From the NCBI RefSeq assembly GCF_029277305.1, contig NZ_CP119526.1: a stretch of 64,000 nt of DNA; one strand, written 5' to 3'. This document shows positions 50,204 to 59,061 of this stretch, one piece after another. The notes beneath the pieces are model-generated. The model was not told where the DNA came from and did not search any database. It saw only the letters and a program-made list of their open reading frames with translations. Position 1 is the stretch's first letter. Each line of letters starts with the position of its first letter. The translations under genes were made by a program, and so were the position numbers. This DNA comes from Guptibacillus hwajinpoensis (GTDB taxonomy: Bacteria; Bacillota; Bacilli; Bacillales; Guptibacillaceae).

Positions 50204-51238
50204 GTGAAAGCAGTTCAAGTATCAGGTTATGGTGGTTTAGATCAATTAGAGGTTGTGGAAAGGGAGATTCCTAAACCCAAAGCAAACGAAGTACTTATAC
50301 AGGTAAAGGCATGTGCGATCAACAATACCGAAATTTGGATGCGTGAAGGAGCATATGGAACAGAAGGGAAATCAGGATGGCGTCCTGAAGGCGTTCAGTT
50401 TCCTAGAATTCCTGGCTCTGATATTACAGGACAAATTATTGAGATCGGAACGGACGTGGATGTGAAGCGAAAAGGAGAAGACGTAGTGCTGTTTCCTTTT
50501 ACATCTAGTGGTGAACCAGGAAGCGAACATATTTCTGAAGATATGTCGTTTATTGGTTCTGAGTATGACGGTGGTTATGCGGAATACGTCGTTTGGCCAG
50601 CAAATCTATGTCTTCCAATGGCCCTCCCTAATTATGAAGAGAGTGCAGTGTTCTCAGTGAGTGGAATGACAGCTTGGCATATGGTTGAACAATCCGCTAT
50701 TAAACGAGGAGAAACTGTGATGGTGACAGGTGCGAATGGCGGAGTGGGCTCACTCAATGTCCAAATCGCTGCCAATGTATTTGGTGCAAAGGTTATCGCT
50801 ATCGTTGGAGATTTATCGCTTGAAGGGAAGATGAAAGAACTAGGTGCTACGCACGTTCTATCGTATCGATCCGATAAGCTAGCAGAAGAAATCATTGAAG
50901 CGAATGGCGGTCCAATTGATGCTGTTTTGGATGTGGTGGGAGATGCTTTGTTCCATACCTCTCTTCACGTATTAAGAAAAGGTGGACGCTTCTGCACATC
51001 AGGATCTGCTGGTGGACAGAAAACAGAGCTTGATTTCAGAACAATGTACTTAAAACACATTACATTAATCGGTTCAGTTCTTGGAACACGAGATGAATTC
51101 GAACGCCTTATGAAAGCCGTAACAGATGGGAAAGTCAAACCCATCATCGACCGCACCTTTCCACTCGAAGAAGCAAGAGAAGCGCAAAGTTATTTCAAGA
51201 AGTCAGGAAAGCTTGGGAAAATTGTTTTGTTAACATAA
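50204..51238 (+). CDS. Zinc-independent quinone oxidoreductase / MDR-family reductase
   Basis: A 344-residue NADPH-dependent enzyme. The N-terminal GroES-like domain (MKAVQVSGYGGLDQLEVVER) is followed by the AxxGGVGxxxxQ nucleotide motif TGANGGVGSLNVQIA (about residues 175-189) and a C-terminal GKIVLL end. Zinc ligands of alcohol dehydrogenases are absent. It probably reduces quinones or enones. It starts at GTG after AAGGTGGG. Confidence 0.87.
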   Translation: MKAVQVSGYGGLDQLEVVEREIPKPKANEVLIQVKACAINNTEIWMREGAYGTEGKSGWRPEGVQFPRIPGSDITGQIIEIGTDVDVKRKGEDVVLFPFTSSGEPGSEHISEDMSFIGSEYDGGYAEYVVWPANLCLPMALPNYEESAVFSVSGMTAWHMVEQSAIKRGETVMVTGANGGVGSLNVQIAANVFGAKVIAIVGDLSLEGKMKELGATHVLSYRSDKLAEEIIEANGGPIDAVLDVVGDALFHTSLHVLRKGGRFCTSGSAGGQKTELDFRTMYLKHITLIGSVLGTRDEFERLMKAVTDGKVKPIIDRTFPLEEAREAQSYFKKSGKLGKIVLLT

Positions 51239-51364
51239 TGGGAGTCAGGTGTCTACCAAAAGGGGATTACTTCACTGTCCCCCGCTTCGTTAAAGCGCTA
51301 AACCCCATCGTTATTTTTCTCATTTAAGTTTTAGTACCAGTAAATAGTGTTTAAGAAAGTAGAA

Positions 51365-51408
51365 AAGAGAGAAGGGAGTCTGGTACGTACCTGACTTCCT
51401 TCTCTCTT
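51365..51408. terminator. Palindrome variant acting as bidirectional terminator
   Basis: AAGAGAGAAGG and CCTTCTCTCTT arms enclose GAGTC-GGTACGTACC-GACT. It is a family member with changed arms. Located between convergent genes with AT-rich flanks, it likely terminates both. Confidence 0.7.
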
Positions 51409-51417
51409 ATTTTGATT

Positions 51418-51765
51418 CTAACGGTTACGTAGTTGTTTCAGTATTTCGAGACCTGCTGTAACACCTTGACTCATAGCAGAACCACCACCATAGCCTGCAG
51501 CAACGACCATTGTTTCGTAGATTTGTTGATCTGTGCATTCCATTGCTACACATTGGTCCATATGGTACGTGATGCTCGCTTCGTCACCGTCTTTGATGCT
51601 AATGGCTAGTGCCATTAAATGCTTGTGTGGGCGATCAATCTCTCCACCTTCAAATGATTCACCTGTGAAACGATTGTACTCAGAAATAGCATTAGGTAGA
51701 TGTTCGTTTAATTGTTCTATGCCTTTGCGGTAGTTTTCTAGGTTCTGTTCAGCGTTAATTCTCAT
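51418..51765 (-). CDS. Carboxymuconolactone decarboxylase-family (AhpD-like) protein
   Basis: A 115-residue protein. ATG 51765 is seven bases after GGAGAG. The AhpD-like fold is marked by PHKHLMALAISIKDGDEASI then YHMDQCVAMECTDQQIYE, with a C-x3-C pair, and ends in the GGGSAMSQGVTAGLE helix. In AhpD the C-x2-C pair and a His give peroxidase-type disulfide chemistry; here spacing is C-x3-C. The substrate is unknown. It is a single gene. Confidence 0.85.
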   Translation of the reverse strand: MRINAEQNLENYRKGIEQLNEHLPNAISEYNRFTGESFEGGEIDRPHKHLMALAISIKDGDEASITYHMDQCVAMECTDQQIYETMVVAAGYGGGSAMSQGVTAGLEILKQLRNR

Positions 51766-51859
51766 GCTTTCACTCTCCATTTCTTTATCACTAGTGAACC
51801 ATTCCTCTTTTGGTTAAGGTTGTAAACAAATGGATGTGCTTTAATGGTTTAGTGTGGTG

Positions 51860-51883
51860 GGGGTCAGGTACGTACCTGACCCC
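51860..51883. repeat. Dispersed palindrome copy with short tandem duplication
   Basis: A 24-nt perfect palindrome GGGGTCAGG…CCTGACCCC. Its right edge TGACCCCTTCAAA is repeated at once (TGACCCCTTCAAA), a 13-bp tandem duplication. The rest of the 51766-52094 gap contains no supported gene. Confidence 0.88.
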
Positions 51884-52094
51884 TTCAAATGACCCCTTCA
51901 AAAGGAGGAGTTTACCAATCTGCGTTGTAATTAGAGAGATAGGGAGAACTGGTTATGATCGATGTAAGATTTAAAATGTACATAAAGGATGAAGCGAATG
52001 GAAAGTAAATTACATAATGCGTTTCGTGAATAACCAGGTTGTTATTATTTAGTCTTAATTCATAAATTCACAGATCACAAGATAAGAGGTGCGT

Positions 52095-52568
52095 ATGCAG
52101 ATTCGAAACGTAAAGCAATCCGATTACTATGTTGTTTCTCCGACAATCAACGAGTGGTGGAATGGAAGACAAATGGCAGAGATGTTACCTAAGCTATTTT
52201 TTGACCACTTTACTTCAACGAGCTTTGTAGCAGAAGAGGATGGCGAGATTATCGGTTTTCTCATTGGATTCTTATCTCAGACCCATCTTCATGAAGGCTA
52301 TATTCATTTTGTTGGTGTTCATCCAAACTATCGCGGCCGGAACGTGGGCAAGCAACTGTATCATCAGTTCTTTGAAGCAATTAAGCTCTATGGTCGCAGT
52401 ATCGTACGGTGTGTCACGTCTCCGGTCAACAAAACATCGATAGCTTATCACATCAGGATGGGATTTGAAATTGAAGGAGGAAACCGCGTTGTGAATGGCA
52501 TTGCCGTTCACTCGAATTACGATGGACCTGACAAAGAGCGGGTTGTATTTGTTAAAAAGCTTTATTGA
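52095..52568 (+). CDS. GNAT-family N-acetyltransferase
   Basis: A 157-residue acetyltransferase. ATG 52095 follows AAGAGGTG. The acetyl-CoA site is VHPNYRGRNVGKQLYHQF (about residues 77-94), after DGEIIGFLIGFLSQ; the C-terminal YHIRMGFEIEGGNRV strand closes the fold. The substrate is unknown, perhaps a ribosomal protein or small amine. It is a single gene. Confidence 0.88.
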   Translation: MQIRNVKQSDYYVVSPTINEWWNGRQMAEMLPKLFFDHFTSTSFVAEEDGEIIGFLIGFLSQTHLHEGYIHFVGVHPNYRGRNVGKQLYHQFFEAIKLYGRSIVRCVTSPVNKTSIAYHIRMGFEIEGGNRVVNGIAVHSNYDGPDKERVVFVKKLY

Positions 52569-52577
52569 TAGAACAAG

Positions 52578-52612
52578 TAAGACGTTTCCTTAAATGGAGA
52601 CGTTTTATTGTT
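52578..52612 (+). terminator. Weak terminator after the acetyltransferase
   Basis: AAGACGTTTCC pairs imperfectly (G-U pairs) with GGAGACGTTTT around TTAAAT, followed by ATTG. Confidence 0.5.
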
Positions 52613-52703
52613 TGTCAGCTATTATTTTTATATTAAAAGTAAAAACGGACACGCAATTTCAATTTACTCATACTATATTAAAACTGAATGATAGGTGATA
52701 ATC

Positions 52704-53591
52704 ATGAGTAGAGATAACTATTTGAAATGGTCAGAGGTACCATATGGTGGTGAAACAAAGCCACCAACTGATCCTGTTAATCCTCTTGCTGGGTCATGGC
52801 CGACGACTTTTATTGAACGAAGGGGAGATCGATTTTACAGCCCTAGAGGCCCCATTCATTTCGACATTCCAGATCCGAATCAAATCGATTGGGAAGCAGA
52901 GTTGAAAGTGGTACAAGAAACATTAAATAACATTACACCAAAACAAATCCGAATTGCTAAGTATTGGGGTACAGGCGTTGCAACTAAACAATGGACTCCA
53001 ATTATTGATAGGTTAATTGATACGTATGGTGCAACGCCTCCTTATGCTGCACGGATTTTAGACACAGTTCAAGCGGGAATTAACGATACATTTGTCACGG
53101 GCTGGTATTATAAATATTTGTGGGATGTTGCTCGTCCAATCCAATATGACCAGGAGCTCGAACCAATTTTATGTACACCGAGGTTTCCGACTTATCTATC
53201 TGGCCATTCGGCAATAGCTGGTTGCGCTGAAGTTATGTTAAGTTACTTTTTCCCTGGAGAAGCAAACAGACTCCACCAACTTGCTGAAGAAGCTGCCGTA
53301 TCGAGACTTTATGCAGGCGTTCATTTCCCTGTGGACAATGACGCAGCACTTGTAATGGGAAGACAAATTGGAGGAATTGCTGTCGAACAGTTAAGGCGTC
53401 AACGTAACGCTAGTGGTAAGAGAGTTGATACACCTTACTTCGAAAATTTACATGCAAGGTTACGCCCGCCACCGTTCAGACAAGCAATTCCATTTCCCTT
53501 TGACAATACCTGTACTTCGAATACAAGAAACACGCAATGCTCTGCCAGTAATCCAACATTGTTTATCCCATATAAAAGTAAAAAGAGCTAA
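52704..53591 (+). CDS. Vanadium-dependent haloperoxidase / PAP2-type protein
   Basis: A 295-residue protein. ATG 52704 follows AGGTGAT. Oxyanion-binding motifs of the vanadium haloperoxidase/acid phosphatase fold are present: W-D-x-A-R-P (KYLWDVARPIQYD), P-x-x-SGH (FPTYLSGHSAIAG) and SRxYxGxHFPxDND (SRLYAGVHFPVDND). There is no signal peptide and no membrane helix, which separates it from lipid phosphatases. It may oxidise halides with peroxide or hydrolyse phosphate esters. C-terminal residues are polar and rich in Asn, Thr and Cys. Confidence 0.85.
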   Translation: MSRDNYLKWSEVPYGGETKPPTDPVNPLAGSWPTTFIERRGDRFYSPRGPIHFDIPDPNQIDWEAELKVVQETLNNITPKQIRIAKYWGTGVATKQWTPIIDRLIDTYGATPPYAARILDTVQAGINDTFVTGWYYKYLWDVARPIQYDQELEPILCTPRFPTYLSGHSAIAGCAEVMLSYFFPGEANRLHQLAEEAAVSRLYAGVHFPVDNDAALVMGRQIGGIAVEQLRRQRNASGKRVDTPYFENLHARLRPPPFRQAIPFPFDNTCTSNTRNTQCSASNPTLFIPYKSKKS

Positions 53592-53663
53592 CTAACAGAT
53601 CAGCCTAGAATAGTAGAGGTATTAGTTGATCGAATCTCTGTTATTTCTTTAATAACCCAAAAA

Positions 53664-53690
53664 AGCCTGGGGATTTCCCCAGGCTCTTTC
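53664..53690. terminator. Bidirectional terminator
   Basis: AGCCTGGGGA-TT-TCCCCAGGCT, flanked by AAAAAA on the left and CTTTC on the right, between convergent genes. Confidence 0.85.
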
Positions 53691-53701
53691 ACTATTTCAT
53701 T

Positions 53702-56700
53702 CTATATTTCTTCTTGAGCCATTTTCTTTCTTCTAAAACGATAGAAGACAAGATACAGCATAGGTACCATAATGAGTGTAAGAATCGCTGAGAATAGGAT
53801 ACCTGAAATAATCGTTACGGCAAGCGGTGTGAAGAGTGCATCACCAGATACGGCAACTGGGATTAAGGCAACAATTGATGTGATTGCTGTTAGAAGGATA
53901 GGGCGTAATCGTACGCGTCCTGATTCAATGACAGCTTCTTTCACATCCATGCCTTTTTTCACTGCTTGTTCAATGAATTCAATTAGCACTACTGAGTTTC
54001 TTACGACGATACCTGTGAGCGAGACCATGCCCATTACACCAAGGAAACTGATCGGCGTTTGGGTAACGAATAGTCCGAGTATCGCTCCTGCAATTGCGAG
54101 ATAAACGGCAACGAGAACAAGGAACGGTAGTGAAAGTGAGTTGAATTGAAGGGCGATAAGCAGATACACAAGGAAAAGGACGATGATGAAGAGGACGGTA
54201 ATTTCTGCGAAGAAATCACTTTGTGCTTCATTCTCACCACCAAGTGTAATGCTGTAATCAGCTTCAAGCTGATCGCGCTGTTTCTCAACAATTTCTGTTA
54301 CGTTTGCTTTGTAATTCTCTTCATTTTCTGGGAAAGCACGTAATGTAATTGCGCGTTCACCATCAATGTGAGGAATGGTTTGAAGCTTTTCGTTTCGCTC
54401 TGTTGTAACGAGCTCATCGAGTGCGACAAGTTCTGGTGGACCCCCGGTTGATGCAGCAGGAAGCTCTAGGCTTGATAGATCCACTTCTTCGTCGCTATCT
54501 TCAAGCACAATGTTCATATCCCGCTTCACGACACCATTATCGAACGCTTTTAGTGGAATGCCGGCTGTTGCTAGTCGGATTTGTTGGCTAATCTGGTTAA
54601 CTGTAATTCCGTTTTCTTCAAGTGCTTCACGGTCAGGAACGTAGTCGAGTGACGGTGCGAAATCGCCAACGTTGTCAACGACTAGATCGGTTTCTAGTTG
54701 TTCAATTTCTGACGTTAATTCATCTCTTAGATCAATTAATTTGTCAATTTCAGGACCAGAAACAGTTACCGTCACAGGTGCCCCTACTGGAGGACCTTGT
54801 TGGATTGTTTCCATGAAAATTTCAGCTTCAGGGTATTCAGTACGAAGCTTGTCCGTCCAGTCATCAATCAATCCTTGAGTTGTTTGATTTTCACGATCAA
54901 CACGGGCAACGATCTGTCCGGTGTTCTCGCCAGAACTCGTAAGCGTGCTATTAAATAGCCCTGGAGTTCCAGTTCCTGTGAAGACGCTTGTTTCATAGAC
55001 GCCATCGTCTGTTTGTAATCTTTCCTCAATATCTTGCAGCGTTTCATGCGTTTCTTCAATCGGTGTACCAATTGGCAGTGTAATGTCTACCGTTACTTCT
55101 TCTTTATCAGCTGCAGGGAAGAATTCGAACGGTGTTAAAACAACTAATCCGAAGATCGCAGTTGTGAACAATAGACCAATAATCGAAACAAGAATTGGTT
55201 TTTTCGAGAACTTCTTCAATAATTTATCCGCATAGACGTCAGCAAGCTTGTTTAAAGGCTTTCCGAGAAGGCCTGGTGCATCTGACATCGGCTTCTTAGA
55301 TCTACGGCTCAAGAAGTATCTTAAGATTGGTACGAAAATAAGCGCGACAAGTGTTGATGCGATGATCGTCGTAATAAGTACAGTCGGCAATGCTCTAATA
55401 AAGGCTCCGTTACCGCCTGATAGGAAAATGAGCGGTAGAAATGTAAAGACAATGGCAAGAGAGGAGGTGACGATTGATACCCAAATCTCTTTTACGCCGT
55501 TAACTGCTCCCATTAATCCTTTATCACCAAGCTTGTACCTTCTCTGAATGTTGTCGTTGATAACGATGGAGTCATCCACGATAATTCCGAGTGCAATGAT
55601 CAACCCGATAACTGAAATCTGGTTAAGATCAACATCTGCGAACGGAAGTGGTATGAATCCCATTAAGACCGATATCGGAACAGCAAGAGCAACAACAAGT
55701 GCACCGGATCCAGAAAGTCCTAATGATGTTGCAACGATAACAGCAAGAACCGAAATGGCAAGTGATAGGAATAGTCCATCGAAGATATCATTTACGATTG
55801 ATGCTTGTGAGTAGTAGGACTCTAATTCAACATCAGAAGGTAATCCTTCAGAAAGTTCGTCCACTTTTTCGCTAACCCGTTCATCCACAGTTGGAATGTC
55901 TTCACCAGGTTTTACGTAGGCAGTGAAGGAGATGGAAGGTTTTCCTTCGAATGTGATGATGTCAGTAAGTTCTTTCGGACTCACCTCTACACTCGCAATG
56001 TCTTTTAGAAAGACGGAATCGCCTTCGGGGTTTTTACCGATGAAAAGCTCTTCCATTTGGTCAAGTGAATCATAGTTCTCAACAGAGAGTTGCACAAGTT
56101 CATCATCCATTTCCTGTTTGCCAAGAGGAGTAGGATAATATTCATTATTAATGGCGCTTTGAACATCGGTGACGTTCAGCCCTGACTCTTTCAATTCTTC
56201 TTGTTTTAATTCAATTAGAATTTGCTCTTCAGGTAATCCTTTAATCGTAACGTCAGAAACGCCTGATAGTTCTTCAACTTCATCTTTCCAGCGATTCAAC
56301 TCTTCCTGCAGGGCAAAAAGATTATCACGGTTCTCACTAGTCAAGTGATAGGAAACGATCGGCATTTTTGCCGTTGATTCATTCACTTCAGGTTCAAACG
56401 CATCTTCTGGGAAAGAAGTTTGCGCATCTGAAACCGCCTGACGGACGTCGCTAAATATCTCTTTCTTACTTTCGCCTTCTGCAACTTCTACAACAATTGT
56501 AGAAAAACCGGCTGCTGATGAAGAAGTCACTTCAGCGATCCCATTAATTGAACTAAGCGATGATTCAATAGGGTTTGTAATTGAGCGCTCTACTGTATCG
56601 ACAGTAGCACCTGGATAGACAGTGTTAACTGTTCCAATGTTAATGGTCGTTTCAGGAATTTCACGCTGCGGGAGTTGGACGAATGTAAATACTCCAACAA

Positions 56701-56761
56701 TAACAAATAGTAGGATAAATATGATGAACAGCTTGGATCGTTGTAGAATCCACTTGAGCAT
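53702..56761 (-). CDS. RND-family efflux transporter, SwrC/AcrB-like
   Basis: A 1019-residue resistance-nodulation-division pump. ATG 56761 is seven bases after AGGAGG; the open frame to 56860 lacks a site. Twelve helices are visible; helix 1 is followed by a periplasm-type loop (PQREIPETTINIGTVNTVYP), helix 4 carries GIIVDDSIVINDNIQRR with the proton-relay Asp pair, and GVVGxT-like SLTGIVVRNSVVLIEFIEQA lies in helix 10-11. Family relatives in bacilli (SwrC, 1065 residues) export surfactin and drugs. It is divergent from and probably repressed by the TetR at 57034. Confidence 0.92.
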   Translation of the reverse strand: MLKWILQRSKLFIIFILLFVIVGVFTFVQLPQREIPETTINIGTVNTVYPGATVDTVERSITNPIESSLSSINGIAEVTSSSAAGFSTIVVEVAEGESKKEIFSDVRQAVSDAQTSFPEDAFEPEVNESTAKMPIVSYHLTSENRDNLFALQEELNRWKDEVEELSGVSDVTIKGLPEEQILIELKQEELKESGLNVTDVQSAINNEYYPTPLGKQEMDDELVQLSVENYDSLDQMEELFIGKNPEGDSVFLKDIASVEVSPKELTDIITFEGKPSISFTAYVKPGEDIPTVDERVSEKVDELSEGLPSDVELESYYSQASIVNDIFDGLFLSLAISVLAVIVATSLGLSGSGALVVALAVPISVLMGFIPLPFADVDLNQISVIGLIIALGIIVDDSIVINDNIQRRYKLGDKGLMGAVNGVKEIWVSIVTSSLAIVFTFLPLIFLSGGNGAFIRALPTVLITTIIASTLVALIFVPILRYFLSRRSKKPMSDAPGLLGKPLNKLADVYADKLLKKFSKKPILVSIIGLLFTTAIFGLVVLTPFEFFPAADKEEVTVDITLPIGTPIEETHETLQDIEERLQTDDGVYETSVFTGTGTPGLFNSTLTSSGENTGQIVARVDRENQTTQGLIDDWTDKLRTEYPEAEIFMETIQQGPPVGAPVTVTVSGPEIDKLIDLRDELTSEIEQLETDLVVDNVGDFAPSLDYVPDREALEENGITVNQISQQIRLATAGIPLKAFDNGVVKRDMNIVLEDSDEEVDLSSLELPAASTGGPPELVALDELVTTERNEKLQTIPHIDGERAITLRAFPENEENYKANVTEIVEKQRDQLEADYSITLGGENEAQSDFFAEITVLFIIVLFLVYLLIALQFNSLSLPFLVLVAVYLAIAGAILGLFVTQTPISFLGVMGMVSLTGIVVRNSVVLIEFIEQAVKKGMDVKEAVIESGRVRLRPILLTAITSIVALIPVAVSGDALFTPLAVTIISGILFSAILTLIMVPMLYLVFYRFRRKKMAQEEI

Positions 56762-56786
56762 AAAATGGCCTCCTCTTTTCTTTTTC

Positions 56787-56801
56787 GACTGGTCGGTCAG
56801 T
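56787..56801. promoter_or_regulatory. Candidate TetR operator, proximal
   Basis: On the minus strand ACTGACCGACCAGTC, close to the dyad type bound by TetR/QacR-family repressors, lies about 25 bp before the RND start codon. Confidence 0.45.
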
Positions 56802-56852
56802 GTGTATTCGTTTATACCCTTTAAGTACTGAAACATAAACTTTTGAGCTTCT

Positions 56853-56893
56853 TGACTCACTAGTCATTTTACCTAGATAATAGAGGATGTCAA
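56853..56893 (-). promoter_or_regulatory. RND pump promoter with TetR operator
   Basis: On the minus strand TTGACA (56888-56893), 16 bp, TAAAAT (56866-56871) is a good sigma-A promoter. TGACTAGTGAGTCA (56853-56866), a perfect 5-4-5 dyad, overlaps the end of the -10 and the start site. This is a standard repression position. The same intergenic region serves the divergent TetR gene. Confidence 0.65.
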
Positions 56894-57033
56894 GAAATGA
56901 GTGTGTTCCTTACACTATCTTTAAAGGGAATACGTTTTGTAAAGCTTCAACCCCCATTTGAAATTCGCTCTTTTTGAATAGAAGAGGTATGATTTGGTTT
57001 ATGAGTTAGGATGAGAACATCGAGGTGAATACA

Positions 57034-57903
57034 ATGGATAAAAGAAAAGCAATTCTTGAAGCGGCCGTTGAGTTAATTGGCGCTAAGGGCTATACACATA
57101 CATCAATGCAACAAATCGCAGATAGCGTTGGGATATCGAAAGGATCACTTTATTCATTTTTTCCATCAAAGGAAGATTTGATTATATCGATTTATGAACA
57201 TTATCAGCAACTCGTGTTCGAGCGTGCATTTGTCGTTGGACTAGATGGCAATCTTCCACCATATGAACGGTTCGCCAAACAGTTCCAAGTCCAGTTCGAA
57301 GGAATACTTGAATACAAATCTTATATGAAAATGCAAATGCGAGGAGAAACAGCGCAAAGCAGTGAGAAGTTAGAAAGCATGGGTCATCGGATGAGGGGAA
57401 GATTGTTCAGCTGGCTCGAGCGAAATCTAATCGAGCTATATGGAGAGAAGATATCTCCGTATAAGTGGGATTTGATGTGGATGACGCAGTCGATCTATAC
57501 GTCTTACACAGGGCTTATGATTTCATCAGAAAACGAGCTTGATCCAAAGAAACTAGGACATCATATTGTTCGCCAGATTGAAATTCTTGCAAACGATTTT
57601 CTAGCTGGGAAAAGCAAGCCATTGCTTGATGACGATATGATGCGTCCATTCTCCGTTGGAATGGATCGAGAAGGAGCGTTTACTTCTTTCGAGAAAAGAG
57701 AGAAAGCTTGGAAGGCGGTATACGAGAAAATTCATACGCTTGATAACGAACACTACTTCCTTGAAGTGACAAATCGCATTTCAGAAGAATCAAGAAAATC
57801 AAAACCTGATGAGCTTGTAATGAGAGGTTTGCTCCATTTATTGAAAGAAGAAGAGACCTTAAGGGTTGAAGCGATAACACTAGAGGAGCAACTACTGCCT
57901 TAG
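57034..57903 (+). CDS. TetR-family regulator of the RND pump
   Basis: A 289-residue regulator, long for the family. ATG 57034 follows GAGGTG. The helix-turn-helix is KRKAILEAAVELIGAKGYTH, then SMQQIADSVGISKGSLYSFF. The first 200 residues are a usual TetR protein; the extra C-terminal 90 residues are charged and helical. Related long TetR proteins regulate efflux in bacilli. It is divergent from the RND gene. Confidence 0.9.
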   Translation: MDKRKAILEAAVELIGAKGYTHTSMQQIADSVGISKGSLYSFFPSKEDLIISIYEHYQQLVFERAFVVGLDGNLPPYERFAKQFQVQFEGILEYKSYMKMQMRGETAQSSEKLESMGHRMRGRLFSWLERNLIELYGEKISPYKWDLMWMTQSIYTSYTGLMISSENELDPKKLGHHIVRQIEILANDFLAGKSKPLLDDDMMRPFSVGMDREGAFTSFEKREKAWKAVYEKIHTLDNEHYFLEVTNRISEESRKSKPDELVMRGLLHLLKEEETLRVEAITLEEQLLP

Positions 57904-57988
57904 GAAGCACATTGATTTGATTAGGTTTGAGTCATCTAGGGTAATAAACGTTTAGAGCTAGAGAGCGTAAACAAAAGGAGAGAATACC

Positions 57989-58279
57989 ATGACAAACACA
58001 CCTACTTCAATCAATGGTAGTAGTACCTTTATTTCAATTGTGTCCATTGCGGCAGCAGGACTTGCATTTATTATAGCTGGTAGCTTCTTATCAGGTATGA
58101 TTGATCTTCAACCAATACAAAAACAGTTCTTCCCCGTTATTCTACCTATATTAATCTGTGCTGTTGGAATGATACTTGGTCTTACTGCTTATCGCTTATC
58201 AAAAAGTAAAATTGCGATTACAGGCATTATCCTAAATGCAGTCGTCTTGTTCATCCCAATTTCATACTTGGTTATGTGA
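57989..58279 (+). CDS. Small three-helix membrane protein
   Basis: A 96-residue protein with helices at about residues 13-36, 46-66 and 72-94. AAAAGGAGAG precedes the ATG. The pattern (a polar N-terminus, VGMILGLTAYRLSKSKIAITG) resembles DUF4190-like small membrane proteins, but identity is uncertain. It stands alone between the TetR gene and a dispersed palindrome. Confidence 0.65.
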   Translation: MTNTPTSINGSSTFISIVSIAAAGLAFIIAGSFLSGMIDLQPIQKQFFPVILPILICAVGMILGLTAYRLSKSKIAITGIILNAVVLFIPISYLVM

Positions 58280-58300
58280 TGATAGAAACAAGAATAGATT

Positions 58301-58332
58301 AAGAAGGGTCAGGCATGTGCCTGACCCTTCTT
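58301..58332. repeat. Dispersed palindrome copy, GCATGTGC centre
   Basis: Arms AAGAAGGGTCAG and CTGACCCTTCTT around GCATGTGC. The change to GGCATG in one arm is matched by TGCC in the other. Confidence 0.85.
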
Positions 58333-58409
58333 CTTATCAATGTAACCTTCTCCCTACTCATAACGTCTAATGAGATAAGAAATGCAATAAATAGAATGGA
58401 GGTCATTCT

Positions 58410-58775
58410 ATGAAGCTGAGAAGTATGGGATTTGTTCTGCTAAGCATCCTTCTTATGGGTATGATGGGTTGTACAGGGAATGAAGAGCAACAGCCAAATG
58501 CTTCTTCTATATCAAACGCTACAAAAGATGGAACGGTAGAAGAAGAGATGCGGTCTGATCAGGTAAAGATGATTGCAAACGATGAGAAAATCATTGAAAT
58601 GCTAAAATCTTCAGGTGCTATAAAAGAGAACGCAACGTCAGAAGAAATTGAAGAAGCAGTAAACAACTACCTTCAAAAGAAAGCAGAACAAAACAAAATG
58701 AATGAGAAATCAGATAAGAAGACAATTGAGGAGTTGAAGAAAGAGATTCAGAAGGAACTTGGTAAAGGATCGTAA
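58410..58775 (+). CDS. Lipoprotein carrying an immune inhibitor A propeptide-like domain
   Basis: A 121-residue lipoprotein with signal MKLRSMGFVLLSILLMGM and lipobox MMGC (Cys21), then a low-complexity linker. Residues 54-94 (MIANDEKIIEMLKSSGAIKE, NATSEEIEEAVNNYLQKK) align without gaps to residues 54-94 of the immune inhibitor A precursor encoded 287 bp downstream (AVANEEKLIEMLKENGEISK, NASATEAEKELNQFLENK). Both end in a charged helix. It therefore looks like the protease's prodomain anchored to the membrane, possibly acting as inhibitor or folding aid. AATGGAGGTC precedes the ATG. Confidence 0.85.
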   Translation: MKLRSMGFVLLSILLMGMMGCTGNEEQQPNASSISNATKDGTVEEEMRSDQVKMIANDEKIIEMLKSSGAIKENATSEEIEEAVNNYLQKKAEQNKMNEKSDKKTIEELKKEIQKELGKGS

Positions 58776-58795
58776 CTTTAGATAAATTTGCGATG

Positions 58796-58825
58796 GGAGG
58801 CTCAGATGATGAGTCTCTTTTTTTG
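58796..58825 (+). terminator. Terminator of the lipoprotein gene
   Basis: GAGGCTCA-GATGA-TGAGTCTC with TTTTTTTG after it. Confidence 0.8.
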
Positions 58826-59061
58826 TTAAGTTAACAGGTTAAAGCGTTATTGCGAGAAAACAATAGTAAAGTCGAATCATAGTCCTTTTGACACGGGTCT
58901 TTAGTTAGTAAAGTGTATTTTTATTAGATGAAATTGGTATTTTTGCAGTAAAATGACGCATTTTGAGACTTTTGGATCATTCTAATTTTTCAGAAAACAT
59001 ATTATAGTGAGTCTATTGTAAAGGTTTTGTAAAAAAACATTTTTTTAGGGGGATTGAGCAT

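Noticed and set aside
55248..55814. Two consecutive plus-strand frames opposite the RND gene
   Set aside because: They are antisense shadows of a conserved transporter with no start sites.
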